Shown here piece after piece: positions 24,961 through 37,173 of a stretch of 64,000 nt of DNA. This DNA is from Epiperipatus broadwayi (lineage: Eukaryota; Onychophora; Udeonychophora; Euonychophora; Peripatidae). A program made the position numbers and the translations under genes. Under the pieces are notes generated by a model. It was not told the DNA's origin. It did not search any database and saw only the letters and a list, made by a program, of their open reading frames with translations. The stretch spans positions 186,001 to 250,000 of the forward strand of contig JAQFVV010006846.1 of NCBI GenBank assembly GCA_028023455.1, read 5' to 3'. How positions within the stretch are numbered: the first letter of the stretch is position 1; every line of letters begins with the position of its first letter.

Positions 24961-27253
24961 TAATGTGTGATATCTGACTTAACTAATGATAATATTATTT
25001 ATTAAATGTTTTTTTTTATAAATATCATTTTTTATAATTATCTTTAACAATTAGTTAACAAGAAACAAGTCAAGCATATCATTAGAAGAAAGTGTCTAAT
25101 CATGGAATTATGTGATACTATGTTTGAAAATTGCAATATGTTATGTGTTAAGACTTAATATGCAACTTTTTCAAAAGCAGAATAATCTTAATCAGATGCT
25201 ATATATTTAATAAATTATTAAGAGGCTTCAGTACTGAATGTGATGTAGCAGCAAAATACAATAAAATAGAATAATCCAATCACATAAAAGGCAAATCACT
25301 ATATATTCTCAGGGTAATTCTTTAAAAAAATTTTTGAATATCAGACACTTGAATAATTTTTGTTAAGTACTAAATAAATAAATAATCATATAGTTAATTG
25401 CCTGGTATGTTATATTACATTCCAACATTCAAACAGTCACTTTCATTATGCTGATCAATATTTTTTTTTTTTTCAGTTGACAATCAATCCAGAATTTTTG
25501 CCTCCTGAGTTGGACACTGTCATTATACTAAACTACACAGTGAAAGTATTAAGTGAAAAGTAGTAATGCAATACAATAGTCAGTGATGAAGCATTACTGA
25601 TTGTTTAATCACAATAATCACTGCCTATCTTTTTACTCATCACCAAGTCTAAATTCTAACAGACCACTTACTACATGTATCTATTATTACAAATAAAGAC
25701 TCAAAAAATACATAAACATTGGAAAATATTACCAAAGCATCAATACAAGAGTTAACTTTAACTATCAAGTCTACCATATTCATCCATTGGGCTTAGGACA
25801 CAATGAATTCATTGATAGATTAGTCAGTACTATTTTTCTAATATATTTTTTGGTAACTTTAATAAAATCACTCAAGTGATCTAATTATATATTTGAAAAA
25901 TATATTAAAAAATTAAATATAAAGATATCCATGACATCTTTGAGAAAATGAAACAGCTAAAACAGAAATGGACTGGATAAGTTTTCATATGAGGTGACAA
26001 TAAATAAATAGATCAAATCCTAAACTCAATCTCATAAGAGAACTAAATAGAGACCATATAATGGGGTGGAAAAACAGAAAAAAATTATAGTGATGTGAAG
26101 AAGAAAAGCTATTGATAATAGTAATCAAAAATAATAAAATGGTGGTTTTTTTTTAAATAGAAAATCCTATTTTAAAATAGACAATTGGGAAAAGAAATTG
26201 ACTAAAGAGTTAGAAATTTATGCATTGATTCTCAGTATAAAAAAATAACAACAAAAAAAAAAACCATACAAAAAACAATTTAATCTGGTCAAATGAATGA
26301 AGTTGCTGAGGTTTGCCTGATATGTGATCTCTTCAATAAATAACTATGATAAAGCGATAAATACACAGAAAAACATTCTTAAATATACATAGCTCATCAA
26401 GATTTTCAATAAGCTTTACTCATAAGCTTTATTCATTTATGATCTAACTACAAATTATCTTTCTCATCAAAAATAGCAAAGACCATTATATTTTCAAAAT
26501 TTCAATGATATTACATGCCAAAATACTGCTTGCATTCAAAAAGCAATATAGTTTCTGCCTATACTCAAATATTGCATTCCTTAACAGATATATAGATCTC
26601 TAATGCATGTAAAATATAAGATTTATCTTTTTATATTATCAGTTAAAATTATATTATTGTACTTAAATAAACCAGGATTGGGAAATGAAGAGACGTTACA
26701 GCAAATATGGGAAATAATGATAAACTTAGAAAATGCTCTAAAATATCATTTGTAATTCTCAATAGTCAAGAGAATGGGAAATTAATGAATAAACCTTGAA
26801 TTTAAAAATGAATCAATTAGAATTTGCTACAACTTAAAATTTTGATATCTAATGTTTGTATACTGTAAGACTTCAACTCAGCATCTCTGATTTTATCTGT
26901 AGCCTTTTAAACCTAATAAAATCTAAGTATATATCCAAAATGCGTATTTTCTCTAGCTATGTATGAACATGTGTTATAACAATACATTGCCCGCCTGAGC
27001 GTAGCAATTATTTTTGCAATGAAATAGCAAACCTGTTTCCAATTCTCTGAGATAATAGACCTAGTCTAAATAAAAACACTTAATATGCATATATCACATA
27101 ATCACTTTATATACATGTATTACATTTCAAAATGTATACATACTGAAATTAGTTCAGATCTATATGACATACAAGCAAATGAGCTTGGATTGAAAATATT
27201 CATTTTGGACTCAGCTTTTTATAGTTAATTAAAAAGACAAAAGGTGGCTGCTG
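24961..27253. other. A+T-rich DNA around one exon-like segment
   Basis: Apart from the exon-like stretch at 25477-25563 I see no coding signal and no repeat shared with the rest of the window. Several AATAAA hexamers occur, as expected by chance at this composition. Confidence 0.45.
25477..25563 (+). CDS. Candidate terminal coding exon (28 codons)
   Basis: A 14-base T run followed by CAG (25461-25476) makes a strong 3' splice site. The next 28 codons are open and protein-like, reading LTINPEFLPPELDTVIILNY and continuing eight codons to a TAG at 25561. An AATAAA lies about 130 bp downstream. I do not recognise the peptide. No upstream exon could be linked, because the plus strand to the left is LINE remains. 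It could be the last exon of a gene with very long introns, part of a decayed element, or chance. Confidence 0.25.
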   Translation: MTINPEFLPPELDTVIILNYTVKVLSEK

Positions 27254-27398
27254 GAGATTCCTCACTAACGAAAGTCACAAGCTAAAAACTAGTCAAGGGA
27301 TATTGAATAAGGAGGCACTAAATAGGGATTTTATGCCTAAACTTCTTGCATCCACTGACTGTGTGGCACTGCTGTATGAAAATTGCCACTGTTTTAAT
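27254..27398 (+). repeat. Foldback element family A, partial copy lacking its left arm
   Basis: Aligns with the loop and right arm of the 4.0-kb element: the blocks ATTCCTCACTAACGAAAG, AAAAACTAGTC, GAGGCACTAAATAGGGATTT and ATCCACTGACT correspond in order. The end (GTATGAAAATTGCCACTGTT) is closer to the 31.7-kb copy. The left arm is absent, so this copy cannot fold. Confidence 0.65.
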
Positions 27399-30300
27399 AT
27401 ATTGTAACAGTATACATATATGCTGTTACATCGCTCTCAAATGAAAATATAAAAAAAAAAGATTAATAAATAAAATTTATTTAAATTAAGATTTAAAAAA
27501 ATGCACAGATATATAAAATGCACAGATGGTTAACTGATTAAATAATTACTTAAAAGATAAAAGTAATAAGGAAAAGTTAAAAATCTAAAAACAAAAATTA
27601 TTTTAAAGAAGGTAAAAAAAATAATGAAAACTGTTAGTTTATTTTCTTTTTTAAAGTTATTTTTAAACTATAGTAGGATGGAAATGAATTTCTATTGAAA
27701 TGTAATGGAAACAGGCTCTTGGGGCATTTAATCGATTGTAAGTCTGATAAGAGAAATTAAAATTACAAAGTGATAAGAAAATATTAGTGTTTACCTCTCT
27801 AAAGAAAACTAACCAGTGAAGATACATATGAATACAGTCCAGAGAGAAAAATCATCATCACCAATAAGAACAGTGCTAAGTGATGAGATATCGATCCTGG
27901 AATTTGGTGATAAGGGATATAAAAAAATTAGATTATTTTAGAATTAATGATTTGATAAAAAATGTTTTTGTACCTGTATTGAGGATGTCCATGATGTAGA
28001 GGTCACACAATAGACTTCATTCCCTCAGTTGCACTGATTTACGTGGCCTCCAGAATAACAATTCTGAAGAATAACAAAAACAGATTCATCTCCAATAGGA
28101 AAAATCTACTAATCAATGATGGACAAAGCTTTAAACTGGATATGTAGTGCATCAATGACCACAAAAATAGTTTTCAACAAACCAGAAGCAGTCTGAAGGA
28201 CTCATATAAATACCATGGAAAGTGTGATTTTTTTTTAAAAAGAGATTTAAATTTTTAATTATCTAAAATATAAACTTTCAATTATTAAATTTGAATGTTT
28301 TGAAAATCTCTTATCTAACCATTAAATTCTAAATTATTTATAAAATATTTTATGTATAACATGTCTGCCATTGTCATTCCCATCCTCGTGCAATTAAATT
28401 AAATTTAAAGTTAGGTGTAAATAGCTGCATAGATTCATTAAGATTACATTGGTTTAAGTAGAGTTAATTTTGGGCATATTGTTTTGCAGTTGAATGCTGG
28501 TGGATGGATGTATGGGTGTTTTATGTCGATGCAATCTGGGGAGGTGCATTGGATTCTCATTGCCTTGTGCCATGTTAGTATACAGGGTATATCACTCAAT
28601 TTAATGCATAGCCTGAAAATGGTATCCATCACATTGCAAATGATAGTAGATATTTCCTATGCCATTGTTTTTCTTATGCTCTGGATAGGGACTATAAGTT
28701 TACAAGGACTGCTCTCTCCCCAATGTAGAGCATTTCTTTTCCAATCATATGCAGGTGATTCCTTCACCAGGCAGACACACATTCCTATAATGGATGAGGA
28801 TCATTCTGTTTATTTACTAATATCAGGTTGCAAATGTAAATTCCTGTAATCATGATTTTTGTTATGCTAACATTTTCATTTGTGCATTGATCACATCGGT
28901 ATATCAGTAAACTAGCACTGATTTGGACATGAACTTTTGGTCTGCATGTTCTATGTAATATATTTGCACTTAACAAAATATGAAAATAGTATTAAAATAT
29001 ATAAAATTTCATCCACCTGTGCAATTTTAGATAAATATGAATTAAATTTATTCAATAATAAATTATTGTTAAAGATTTAAATCTTCAAATTTGTTTTAAT
29101 ATTGTAATAAATGTTTTGTCTCTTTAGTTCTGGAAGTGACTTATTTTGTTTTTATTAATTATATTTTGAAATCAATGATTTAAAAAATTAAGTTTGAAAT
29201 GTTATATCTTAAAACTCAGCTTCTCCATGAGCTTGCAACTAGGGCTATTGGTCAAATAAAAGTTAAACATCAACTGTTCCTATCTGCCTACTTTATAAAT
29301 TTTTCTAGGTTCAAATAGCCTAGTGGTGCCCTAGTAAAGCAGATAGGGATAGAGAGGGCACTGACCATTATAATATATATATCTTGTCTTTTTAAAAGCT
29401 GGTATAAGTAAGCAGGTGATAGATCACAAGTGATAACCCTAAATCATCACTGACTTCTCATTATTTGCTATTTCATATTGGATTAGAGTGGATACATATA
29501 TAACCAATGTGATAGATGATGAAAGGTAGATACTTAAAATTAAACAGGAATACTTTTTAAATTTTTTATTAAATTATTAGCAGCAAAATACTTTAAAAAA
29601 ATAAAATTCAGGAGGGAAAGCATTTTTAATGGAAATAACCCTTCCTCCCTGCCCTTCATAATCAAAAATAGTTTACTTTTAATTTTTTTCTGAATATTTT
29701 TTTAATGAAACAAATAAATATATTACAGAAGTATAAACAAAAAAGGTTAAAGGAATCCGTTTTTTTTATCTTAGCTATGAAATAAATTATTTCCCAGGCA
29801 ATTTAAAATAAGCTAAATTTCACAAATTCCTGAATATTTTTAAAAAAATAAAAATAAAAATTGTTATTGCAGTCTTAAAGCATTTCATTGGCCTGTGCAA
29901 CAGAAAGATGGAAACAATTCAAGAAACTGCGAATAATTGCAGATCAAATAAACTTTAAATGGAAAATAATTTCTTTCATATTTAATCATTTCAAATTAAA
30001 AATATATTTTAATTTAAACAATTGTTTTCAGAATGCCTATAAATAAATTTGTAAACATATATTAATTGTCAATCTATTTTAAAAATAAAGATGGAATCTT
30101 TGGTTGTAAAAGTTTGCACTTGACAGTCCACTGAAGACTGTCCTTGAACTATGTCTGATCTCAATCATTCTTTTATTTTTTTTAAAAAAATGTAAACATG
30201 GATTCTTACTGCTCTATATTTCTGAGATTTTTTAAAGGTAAGTAAATTAAAATATGTTTTAAATAATGATACAATGCTATTTGCTGATGAAATAAACTTT

Positions 30301-30590
30301 AAAAAGAAAACTTATTTTATGTTTAAATATTTTAAATTAGAATATATATAATTACTACGATTAAAAGTTTTAATGAAATCAAGTAATTGTTTTCAAATTA
30401 TCCACAAATAGATTTGTAAAAATAAATTTATTTTTTAATTAATTTAATAAGTAAAATGGAATAAAAGAAAACTTAATATTAATAGAATTATGAATAATTC
30501 TATAGAGTATAAAATTGATGACCATCATTTTTAACCAATATTGATTTACTGAAAAATAAAGATCTCTAAATTTAACCAGTTTCTCTGATC
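27399..30590. other. A+T-rich DNA, no confirmed gene
   Basis: The segment 28440-28980 is less A+T-rich and open on both strands for 60-120 codons, but no domain is recognised. An imperfect hairpin lies at about 29280-29350 (CCTATCTGCCTAC against its inverted partner). A perfect 7-bp stem GACAGTC/GACTGTC lies at 30122-30142. The rest is short-frame A+T-rich sequence. Confidence 0.45.
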
Positions 30591-31619
30591 CATAGCCTTA
30601 CTTCATATATCCATTCATATATGCTTTTTTTCTTGGTCATGATAATTTCTTGGAACTCATTTTAATTAATAAGATTTCAATTATTCATTTATGATCATTT
30701 TAGCAATATGTCCAACCCAACTCCATTTTAGTGTTTTAATTTTTTCAATAATACTTGTTTGTTCTTCCACTCACATATTTCACTTATGATTTCTTCCTAT
30801 CAGTCCCATATTCATATCTCCATACTTCATTAAATGATTTAAAATATCTGAAAATTGCTCTTCTGTTAAGTCTCCAAGTTTCAGATGTATATGTAAAAAT
30901 TGATAAAACATATCTATTAAAAATCTTTCTCAAATTCAGACATATTACATATTTCCTTTTAATAATAAATTGTTTCTAGCAAAAGCATTCCATTCAAACA
31001 TAATTTTTTGATTTATTTCATATATTAACTTTCTATCTGTGCCAAAACTCTGATGAAGATATTTGTAGTTAATAACTTTTAAATCACAATTATAAGTCAT
31101 TTTCTTCATTGAAAAAATCTACTAATTACTCTTCCAACATTTCTTTAATCCTTATAGTTTTATTTGCAAAAAACTATATATATCATCTTCAAAATTTGGA
31201 TGACATAAATAAGATCTATGTATTTTTATTCCCTTAGAGTCACATTTTAATCCACAAAACACGTTTTACAAAACTGCCTTAAAAAATTCTGGAAATACAA
31301 AATCATCCTGTCATGCTCTTATCAGCTGCATTTGATAATATTCTTCAAATTATTATATCCTGGATCTATATCTTGATAGTACAAAACATTAATCACTGTG
31401 CAAATGCATTTTCATAAACTACAAATTTAAAGCAAATTGGAAGTTCATACCCATTTATTCTTTCTACAATTTCACTCAATATTTGGATGTGATTCAGTGT
31501 CTATTTTTAAATAAGCTTGTTTCTTTGATTTATTTGAGTACAAAGTTTATTATAGATGAGTTGCAATTATCTTAATAAAAATCTCGTATAAAACTGGTAG
31601 AAATTGATATTTCTTAATC
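30590..31619 (-). pseudogene. RTE-like LINE copy, C-terminal half (split by a Helitron)
   Basis: Corresponds to the minus-strand RTE sequence at 17990-19235 with the same block order, for example the segment around AGCAATATGTCCAACCCAAC (30703) matching 18218. The right-hand limit stops in the middle of RT at 31619, and the missing N-terminal part resumes at 34676. The frames are broken by many stops. Old, inactive copy. Confidence 0.7.
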
Positions 31620-31800
31620 TATTAAACAAAGCAAAACTCTCCATACAGTAGTGCCAACCAGAGTAATCAATGGATGCCAGAAGATTGGCACAGGATGGCA
31701 CTACTGTATGGAAAATTTTGCCTTGTTTAATAACAATTATGTGCTAGTATAAGAGATGGTGATCATGTGATATTTAGCGATGCTTTATATTAATATATGG
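31618..31800. repeat. Foldback element family A, short copy
   Basis: The arms TATTAAACAAAGCAAAAC and CTCCATACAGTAGTGCCA (31618-31654) recur inverted at about 31704-31735. The short loop retains AGAGTAATCAATGGATGCCA, shared with the 4.0-kb copy. Homology continues outward to about 31800 and matches the reverse complement of 3990-4050 (the TAAGAGATGGTGAT block), so the family is longer than its hairpin. Confidence 0.65.
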
Positions 31801-32206
31801 GAAATTTGTTTATTTCTTTGTGATTATAATTCAACAAATATGGCATCAATCTAGATGAATTTTGAATGATTTTCCCTTTTTTGTATATAATTTTATAAGT
31901 TATAAATTTTTTCTTTATGATAATTGTTTTAAAAACTTTGGGGAATGGAAAATCAAATGATGTCAGATACAATCAAAAAAGTCACCACTGATTAAAAGAT
32001 TGAAGATATGTAAAGCTTTTCTTTTTATGATTTCATTTTACACTAAATTTTAAAAAAAGTAAATAAATGAAATTTAATTAAAAGAATTTTTGTCTTTAAA
32101 AAATAAATTAAATTAAAAAGAATTTAGTTTTAAAAATAACATTGGCCAAACAAAAATAATATTTTAAAACAACCTTGCTTTCTAACTTCACTTAATTGTG
32201 TGATTT

Positions 32207-32412
32207 CCTTTTTTGACTGTAAAGAATTTCATAAAAATTTTTGCTTTAGAAGCTTGAAGTTTTTTTGAAAAAGGACTTTTTTGACTGTGAAGAATTTCAT
32301 AAAAATTTTTGCTTTAGAAGCTTGACGTTTTTTTGAAAAAGGACTTTTTTGACTGTGAAGAATTTCATAAAAATTTTTGCTTTAGAAGCTTGAAGTTTTT
32401 TTGAAAAAGGAC
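32207..32412 (+). repeat. Tandem repeat, 68-bp unit, three copies
   Basis: Units start at the TTTTTTGACTG blocks near 32210, 32278 and 32346 and are almost identical (one A/C and one A/G difference noted). Each contains TTGCTTTAGAAGCTTGA and a GAAAAAGGACTT end. A diverged fourth copy lies at about 32890-32970. Near-identity of the three copies implies recent amplification inside the Helitron-like insertion. Confidence 0.9.
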
Positions 32413-33480
32413 TTCATCAGTTTAATACATTTAAAAAGTCAATGAAATTTAATTATGAGTTTTACAATTTTCCCATTAAGTATATTCTCGTACGATTAAG
32501 AAAGCTTTATATTGGTATGGAATTTTTGTTTATGCTAAACTTAGAAGTAAGAAATAAGTGGTACATTTCATTAAAAAATGTTAAAATATAAACTATTCAA
32601 ATAATTATTGTTTTTAAAAACACCATTTTGTTTTTTTAAAATGACATTATTCAAGTGATAAATTAAATATATGAGACAATTAAAACCATTTTATTTTTAT
32701 TTCCTTTAAAAAAAATAATTAAAGAATTTCTTTTTAAAATAACATTTTTCAACAGAAAATATATAAATAATATTTTAAAGCAATCTTGCCTTCAAATTGT
32801 CATTTATGATAAATTATAAAGTAATTTATAAAATGGCTTTACATTTTAATTCACAGTCCACTAAATTGCACAATTTTCTTTTGTTTTGTTTTTTTTTTTT
32901 GTGAAAAATTTCATAGACTAGGAATTTTTGCTTTAGAAGTTTGAAGATTTTTTTTAAGGACTTCATCAGTTTAACATATTTCAAAAAGTGAATGAAATTT
33001 AATCTGTTTATATATTTCAGCAAGAATGTTAAAATTTAAACTCAAATAATTATTGTCTTTAAAAAAAAAAACATTTTATAGTAGGGAAAATTTATTTAAA
33101 TAATATATTAAAACAACCTCACTTTCGAATTTTCATTTATGATCCAATTATAAAGTAAGATTGTCTTTAAAAAAATTAAAACTATTTTATTGTTGTAAAT
33201 GGCGTTGTTCAAATAATTAATTAAATAAATGGTTTTACAATTTCCCTTTAAGTATATTCTCACATGATTAATTAAGTTTTATATTGGCTTGGAATTTTTG
33301 TTTGTGCTAAACATAAGTGAGAAATTAAATATGTGGTATTTTTCAATAAAAATGTTAAAATTTAAACTATTCAAATAATTATTATCTTTAAAAAAATAAT
33401 TAAAACCATTTTATTTTTTTAATGACATTGTTCTAGTGATACATTAAATATGTGGTATCTTTCAGAAAAATTGTTAACCT
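32413..33480. repeat. Degenerate longer-period repeats inside the Helitron-like insertion
   Basis: The block at 32465-32640 (CTTTAAGTATATTCTC, ATATTGG, TTTTTGTTTATGCTAAAC) recurs at 33245-33420. The ACTTCATCAGTTTAA block occurs at 32411 and 32958. Copies are diverged and spaced about 550-780 bp, so they look like older duplications of the same unit family as the 68-bp tandem. Confidence 0.6.
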
Positions 33481-33599
33481 TGTCTTCAAATATTACTTTT
33501 AGAATTTCAATGTAAATATATTTCTCATATATGAAGTTTTGTTTTTAAAAATAATATTGGTTAATATTCTGCTAACCTTGTTTTACTCATATAATATCA

Positions 33600-34501
33600 A
33601 AAATGGTACAAACAAGGAAGATCAATTTTGCACATTATTAAACCAGGGCAGGAGCAATACAATAAGAAAGTGCTCAAAAAACTGCAGCTGATATAGAACA
33701 GTGATGGCATGAACAGGCTCAGTGACAAGCAGCTTTCAGAGCCACAGAAGTAGCCAAATAGCCTAATAATTGTCATCATATGAAGGTTCAGTGTCAAAGT
33801 GTATTAAGAGCTGAGGATCATTGATTAAAATGCTGAGCACTGAAAGGCTCAAAGTCAACTTAGGGCATCTTTGATAGATGCAGAACTTATGCTTCAATAT
33901 GAAAAACAGTTATAACAGGTACAATATCAAAGAACATTAAGAGCTGCTGAAACAGCATTATACACTAATATGCACATACAACAACACTCAAGAACAAATA
34001 ACTATAAGAAAGAACATTTTAAAAATTATGTGGAGATCTTTGTATAGTGCTACTTTAAACTACAATCCACCAATTCATTATGCTAATTCATCACTATTGT
34101 CAATAGGAATAATGAATCATACATGCCAATACTGTGGCACTATGAAATGGAAAAATGAAATTCCAAGTTATTGTTGTTTGTCAGTTAAGGTTTTTTCTGT
34201 TCATTATTTACAAGAGCCAATTCAACCTATAAAAAATCTATTGAATTGGACTGATAATTCCAAGTATTTTCTTACTCATATCCAGAAATATAATTCGTGT
34301 TTTCAAATAACATCTTTAAGAGCTGATCAAACAATTACACAACCTGAATTTTCACCAGCTTTCTTAGTTCAAGAACAAACATACCACAGAATTGAAGCAA
34401 TTCTATCAATGTACAATAATAAGCATCATTTCTTACAAATATATTTTATAGAAATTGTTAGAAGAATAAATAAATGTAATGTGGTTGAAAATATGAGGTA
34501 A
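33600..34501 (+). pseudogene. Helitron Rep/helicase protein, N-terminal fragment
   Basis: The frame at 34028-34501 (157 codons) carries HTCQYCGTMKWKNEIPSYCC, then LQEPIQPIKNLL, HIQKYNSCFQITSLRA and YHRIEAI. These match the conserved Cys-rich region that precedes the Rep domain in animal Helitron helicases. Upstream (33600-34020) the same frame holds a repetitive Arg/Ala/Gln-rich sequence with many stops, like the N-terminal tail of such proteins. The HUH Rep motifs and the Pif1-like helicase are missing. The element is therefore non-autonomous or truncated. The frame ends at a TAA just before the 3' terminal region. Confidence 0.8.
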
Positions 34502-34675
34502 AAATGATTTATCATAATGCATTTTTATAAAAAATGTTGTAGGTCACTTTTACCTACTGTTGATAACTTGTGTATAATATTATATCATGTAAATATTATT
34601 TAAATATATTTTAATTACCAACTACATTACATTATTTTATTCTAGTAATGTAAGCAAAGCCATGGGTTCAGTTAG

Positions 34676-35060
34676 TTTCTAATATTTTCTTTATAACTTT
34701 TCTTAAATATTAACACTAATATAGCATTCTTCCAATCATCTGGTATATGCTTTGGCATATAGTTTTGTCAGCATTTTCTTCTATTTCTTCATATGCTTAT
34801 TTTAAAATATCAATAATAACTCCATCATTTCCTGAAGTTTTTCCTTTCTTCATAGATTTAATTATATGTCTCACTACTTCATTTAAAGTACTTGCCAATT
34901 CAAAAGGTGTAATTATAAAATTCACTTTCTTTTCTTGTTCTTTATTATTGTATAATTCCGTACAGAATTCTTCCAGATATTTCATGATCTTTTTTCTTTT
35001 TTAGTAATATTTCTTTTCTTTCAATATCAAGATAACATTTTACAGTTTTAATATTTTTAG
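34676..35060 (-). pseudogene. RTE-like LINE copy, N-terminal RT part (right of the Helitron)
   Basis: The minus-strand frame from 34985 reads MKYLEEFCTELYNNKEQEKK then FELASTLNEVVRHIIKSMKK and TSGNDGVI, clearly the same protein region as MKCVEEFYQELY at 19541. It completes the RTE copy interrupted at 31619. Homology fades near 35060. Inactive because split and shifted. Confidence 0.75.
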
Positions 35061-36029
35061 TCTCTTGTATGGCTTTTCTTGCCAATTCATATTTATATAT
35101 CATTTTTACATAATTCCAGATATTCTTTTATTTATACATTGTCATGCTCAGTTGAAAATTATTATTGTGGCCAAAAGAATTCTACTAACATTATGTCAAA
35201 GTGTAACAGCAGCCAAAATCAATTTTTATACACTGGAAACTCAAAAAAGCAAAAAAACTTACTGTGTCCCAAGATCAGTTAACTAATCTAACAATAATTT
35301 CTATAAAAATTTTATATCTAAAATAATTTATATAAAAAAAAGCTATCAAGCTATCTTTGCATTTTTTTAATACAGATTTATATAATATCTTTTCTTCTTC
35401 TTTTTAATTATCCATTGCTTTCTTTAGTAAATCATTTAAATAAGTAAAAAAAAATCTTTTGTAATAACTAGCCCATTGCAAAGCAAAGGCCTTTTCAACA
35501 GCACCTCAAAAAGTGAAGGAGGAAGCAGACACTTTAATTGAAAATAATTAGATATCCATTTAAAATTAGTGAGGATAAGTTAAGTTGATTAAAGGCCAGC
35601 TAAATCAGAAAAATTTCGTAAGATTATTGAAAAGTATATCTGGTCTGGATTTAAACCTCAAGTCAGACATTGTAGATGGATATGTTTTCTGCACCATGAG
35701 GTCATTCTAAAGAATTTTAAATAGTGCAGTTTTTAAAATTTGCCTCAAGTGATCAAATTGCTCAGCTAGTTTGGATATATATATATATATTATGTGCGAT
35801 AAAAGAAATATATAAATCAAGTCTGTGAGAAAAAGAGCTTAATCTTTCTAATAATTTTACAAAACGAGGATCTTAGGTAGATATTTTTGGTAATCTATAA
35901 TCTATATACCCATCATTAATACATGTAATTAAATATTTTTTTATGTGTAATTCTTGTGATAAACCTATTAATCCTTAGTATTTAGCACAAGTATTATTCT
36001 TGTTATATAATATTAAACATATACACAAT
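35061..36029. other. A+T-rich DNA with an (AT)n run
   Basis: Contains ATATATATATATATAT near 35776 and no recognisable coding or repeat family. Two overlapping short plus-strand frames at 35065-35286 show no domain. Confidence 0.5.
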
Positions 36030-36795
36030 AAAAATATATTTAATATATTTTTTTATGCCTTATTCAATGCAATATATTGTTTCTACATTTAATTTTTTTT
36101 TTTCCCTTATAGTTTTGACTGTCCAGAGTAGTCATCACAACTACAAAAATATTTAAATATATATATGATTATATAAAAAAAAAATTATAATTATATCCAA
36201 ATATATATAAAATTCTTATTTAATTACATGTATACAAAAATATTATATATTTTTTTATAATTATATTTTATCTTCAATTTACATTCTTTTAATTTTATTT
36301 AATATTAATTACATTATCTTACATTTCTTTATATTTATATATCCTCATTTATATGACAAATTTTATAATTATTTTTTTAATTTTACATTTCTTAATTTTT
36401 ATTTTCTATAATTATTTAATTTAATCTATTTTTAATTTAATATAAATGAATGTATTTAAATCATATATTTCTTCATTTTTATAAATACCGTCTAATACTT
36501 TCACTGCCAAACTTTTAAATTATTTTATGTTAAACAAAGACATATATTTAAAATCAAATAGAATTATAGAAGTATATATAATATTTTTTATACTTGTAAT
36601 TAAAATAAGAATGAAGTATATTTTTTAGTATAATTATATGGGTTTTTTTTATGTAATCATATGTATTTAAATATTTTTGTAGCTCTGATGAAGACTGCCA
36701 GACAGTCGAAATTGTAAGAAAAGAAAATTAAATGTAGAAACAACATGATGCATTGAATAATGTGTAAAAAAAATAAAAGAAGTTATTAAACATAT
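36030..36795. mobile_element. Foldback element with about 150-bp terminal inverted repeats
   Basis: The left arm (about 36030-36200) and the inverted right arm (about 36635-36795) share TTATTCAATGCA, TTGTTTCTACATTTAATTTT, a GACTGTC block and ACTACAAAAATATTTAAATA in the same order. The loop of about 430 bp is nearly pure A/T. No transposase frame is present. The target duplication is not clear. It is distinct in sequence from family A. Confidence 0.75.
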
Positions 36796-37173
36796 TTGAT
36801 AATAAAATCAATGCATAGAAAATCAGATAAAAAGGAATAAAAAATACATATCAATAATTATTTAGTTAAAAAATCTAATAACATTCTTTAAAATGTCATG
36901 ACAGTGACTTCTTTAGATTTGTGTACATTCTAAAATAATGTTGTTTTTTTTCTACTAGTTACATTTCTTAATAAATGACGATATTTGCCTGATATCTTAA
37001 TGACATTTGTAGTATATATTATTTTTAAAAAGCAATTGCATACGTTTATATGATAGCATAAGCATCAATTCTGTACATATTATCAAATAATTAGTTTCAG
37101 AAGCTAATTGATCAACATTTATTACATACAGAATAACACGGTCTTAAAGTGGATTTTGATATTTACAAAAATG

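Larger units (their letters stand above)
31620..34675 (+). mobile_element. Helitron-like insertion splitting an RTE copy
   Basis: Sequence homologous to one RTE element stops at 31619 and continues at 34676, so the 3.06 kb between is an insertion. Its left end begins TCTATTAAAC after an A. Its right end is AAAGCCATGGGTTCAGTTAG followed by T. That fits Helitrons, which start TC, end CTRR and insert between A and T (TTAG here instead of CTAG). A Helitron protein fragment lies in its right third. A foldback element sits at the left edge, so the exact left end is uncertain. The interior is largely tandem and dispersed A+T-rich repeats. Confidence 0.6.

Noticed and set aside
28440-28980. Open frames on both strands, with a minus-strand LYIGE stretch recalling the GIY-YIG nuclease of Penelope-like elements
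   Set aside because: Only five residues match, no Arg/Glu catalytic pattern or Penelope RT is present, and the frames are short.
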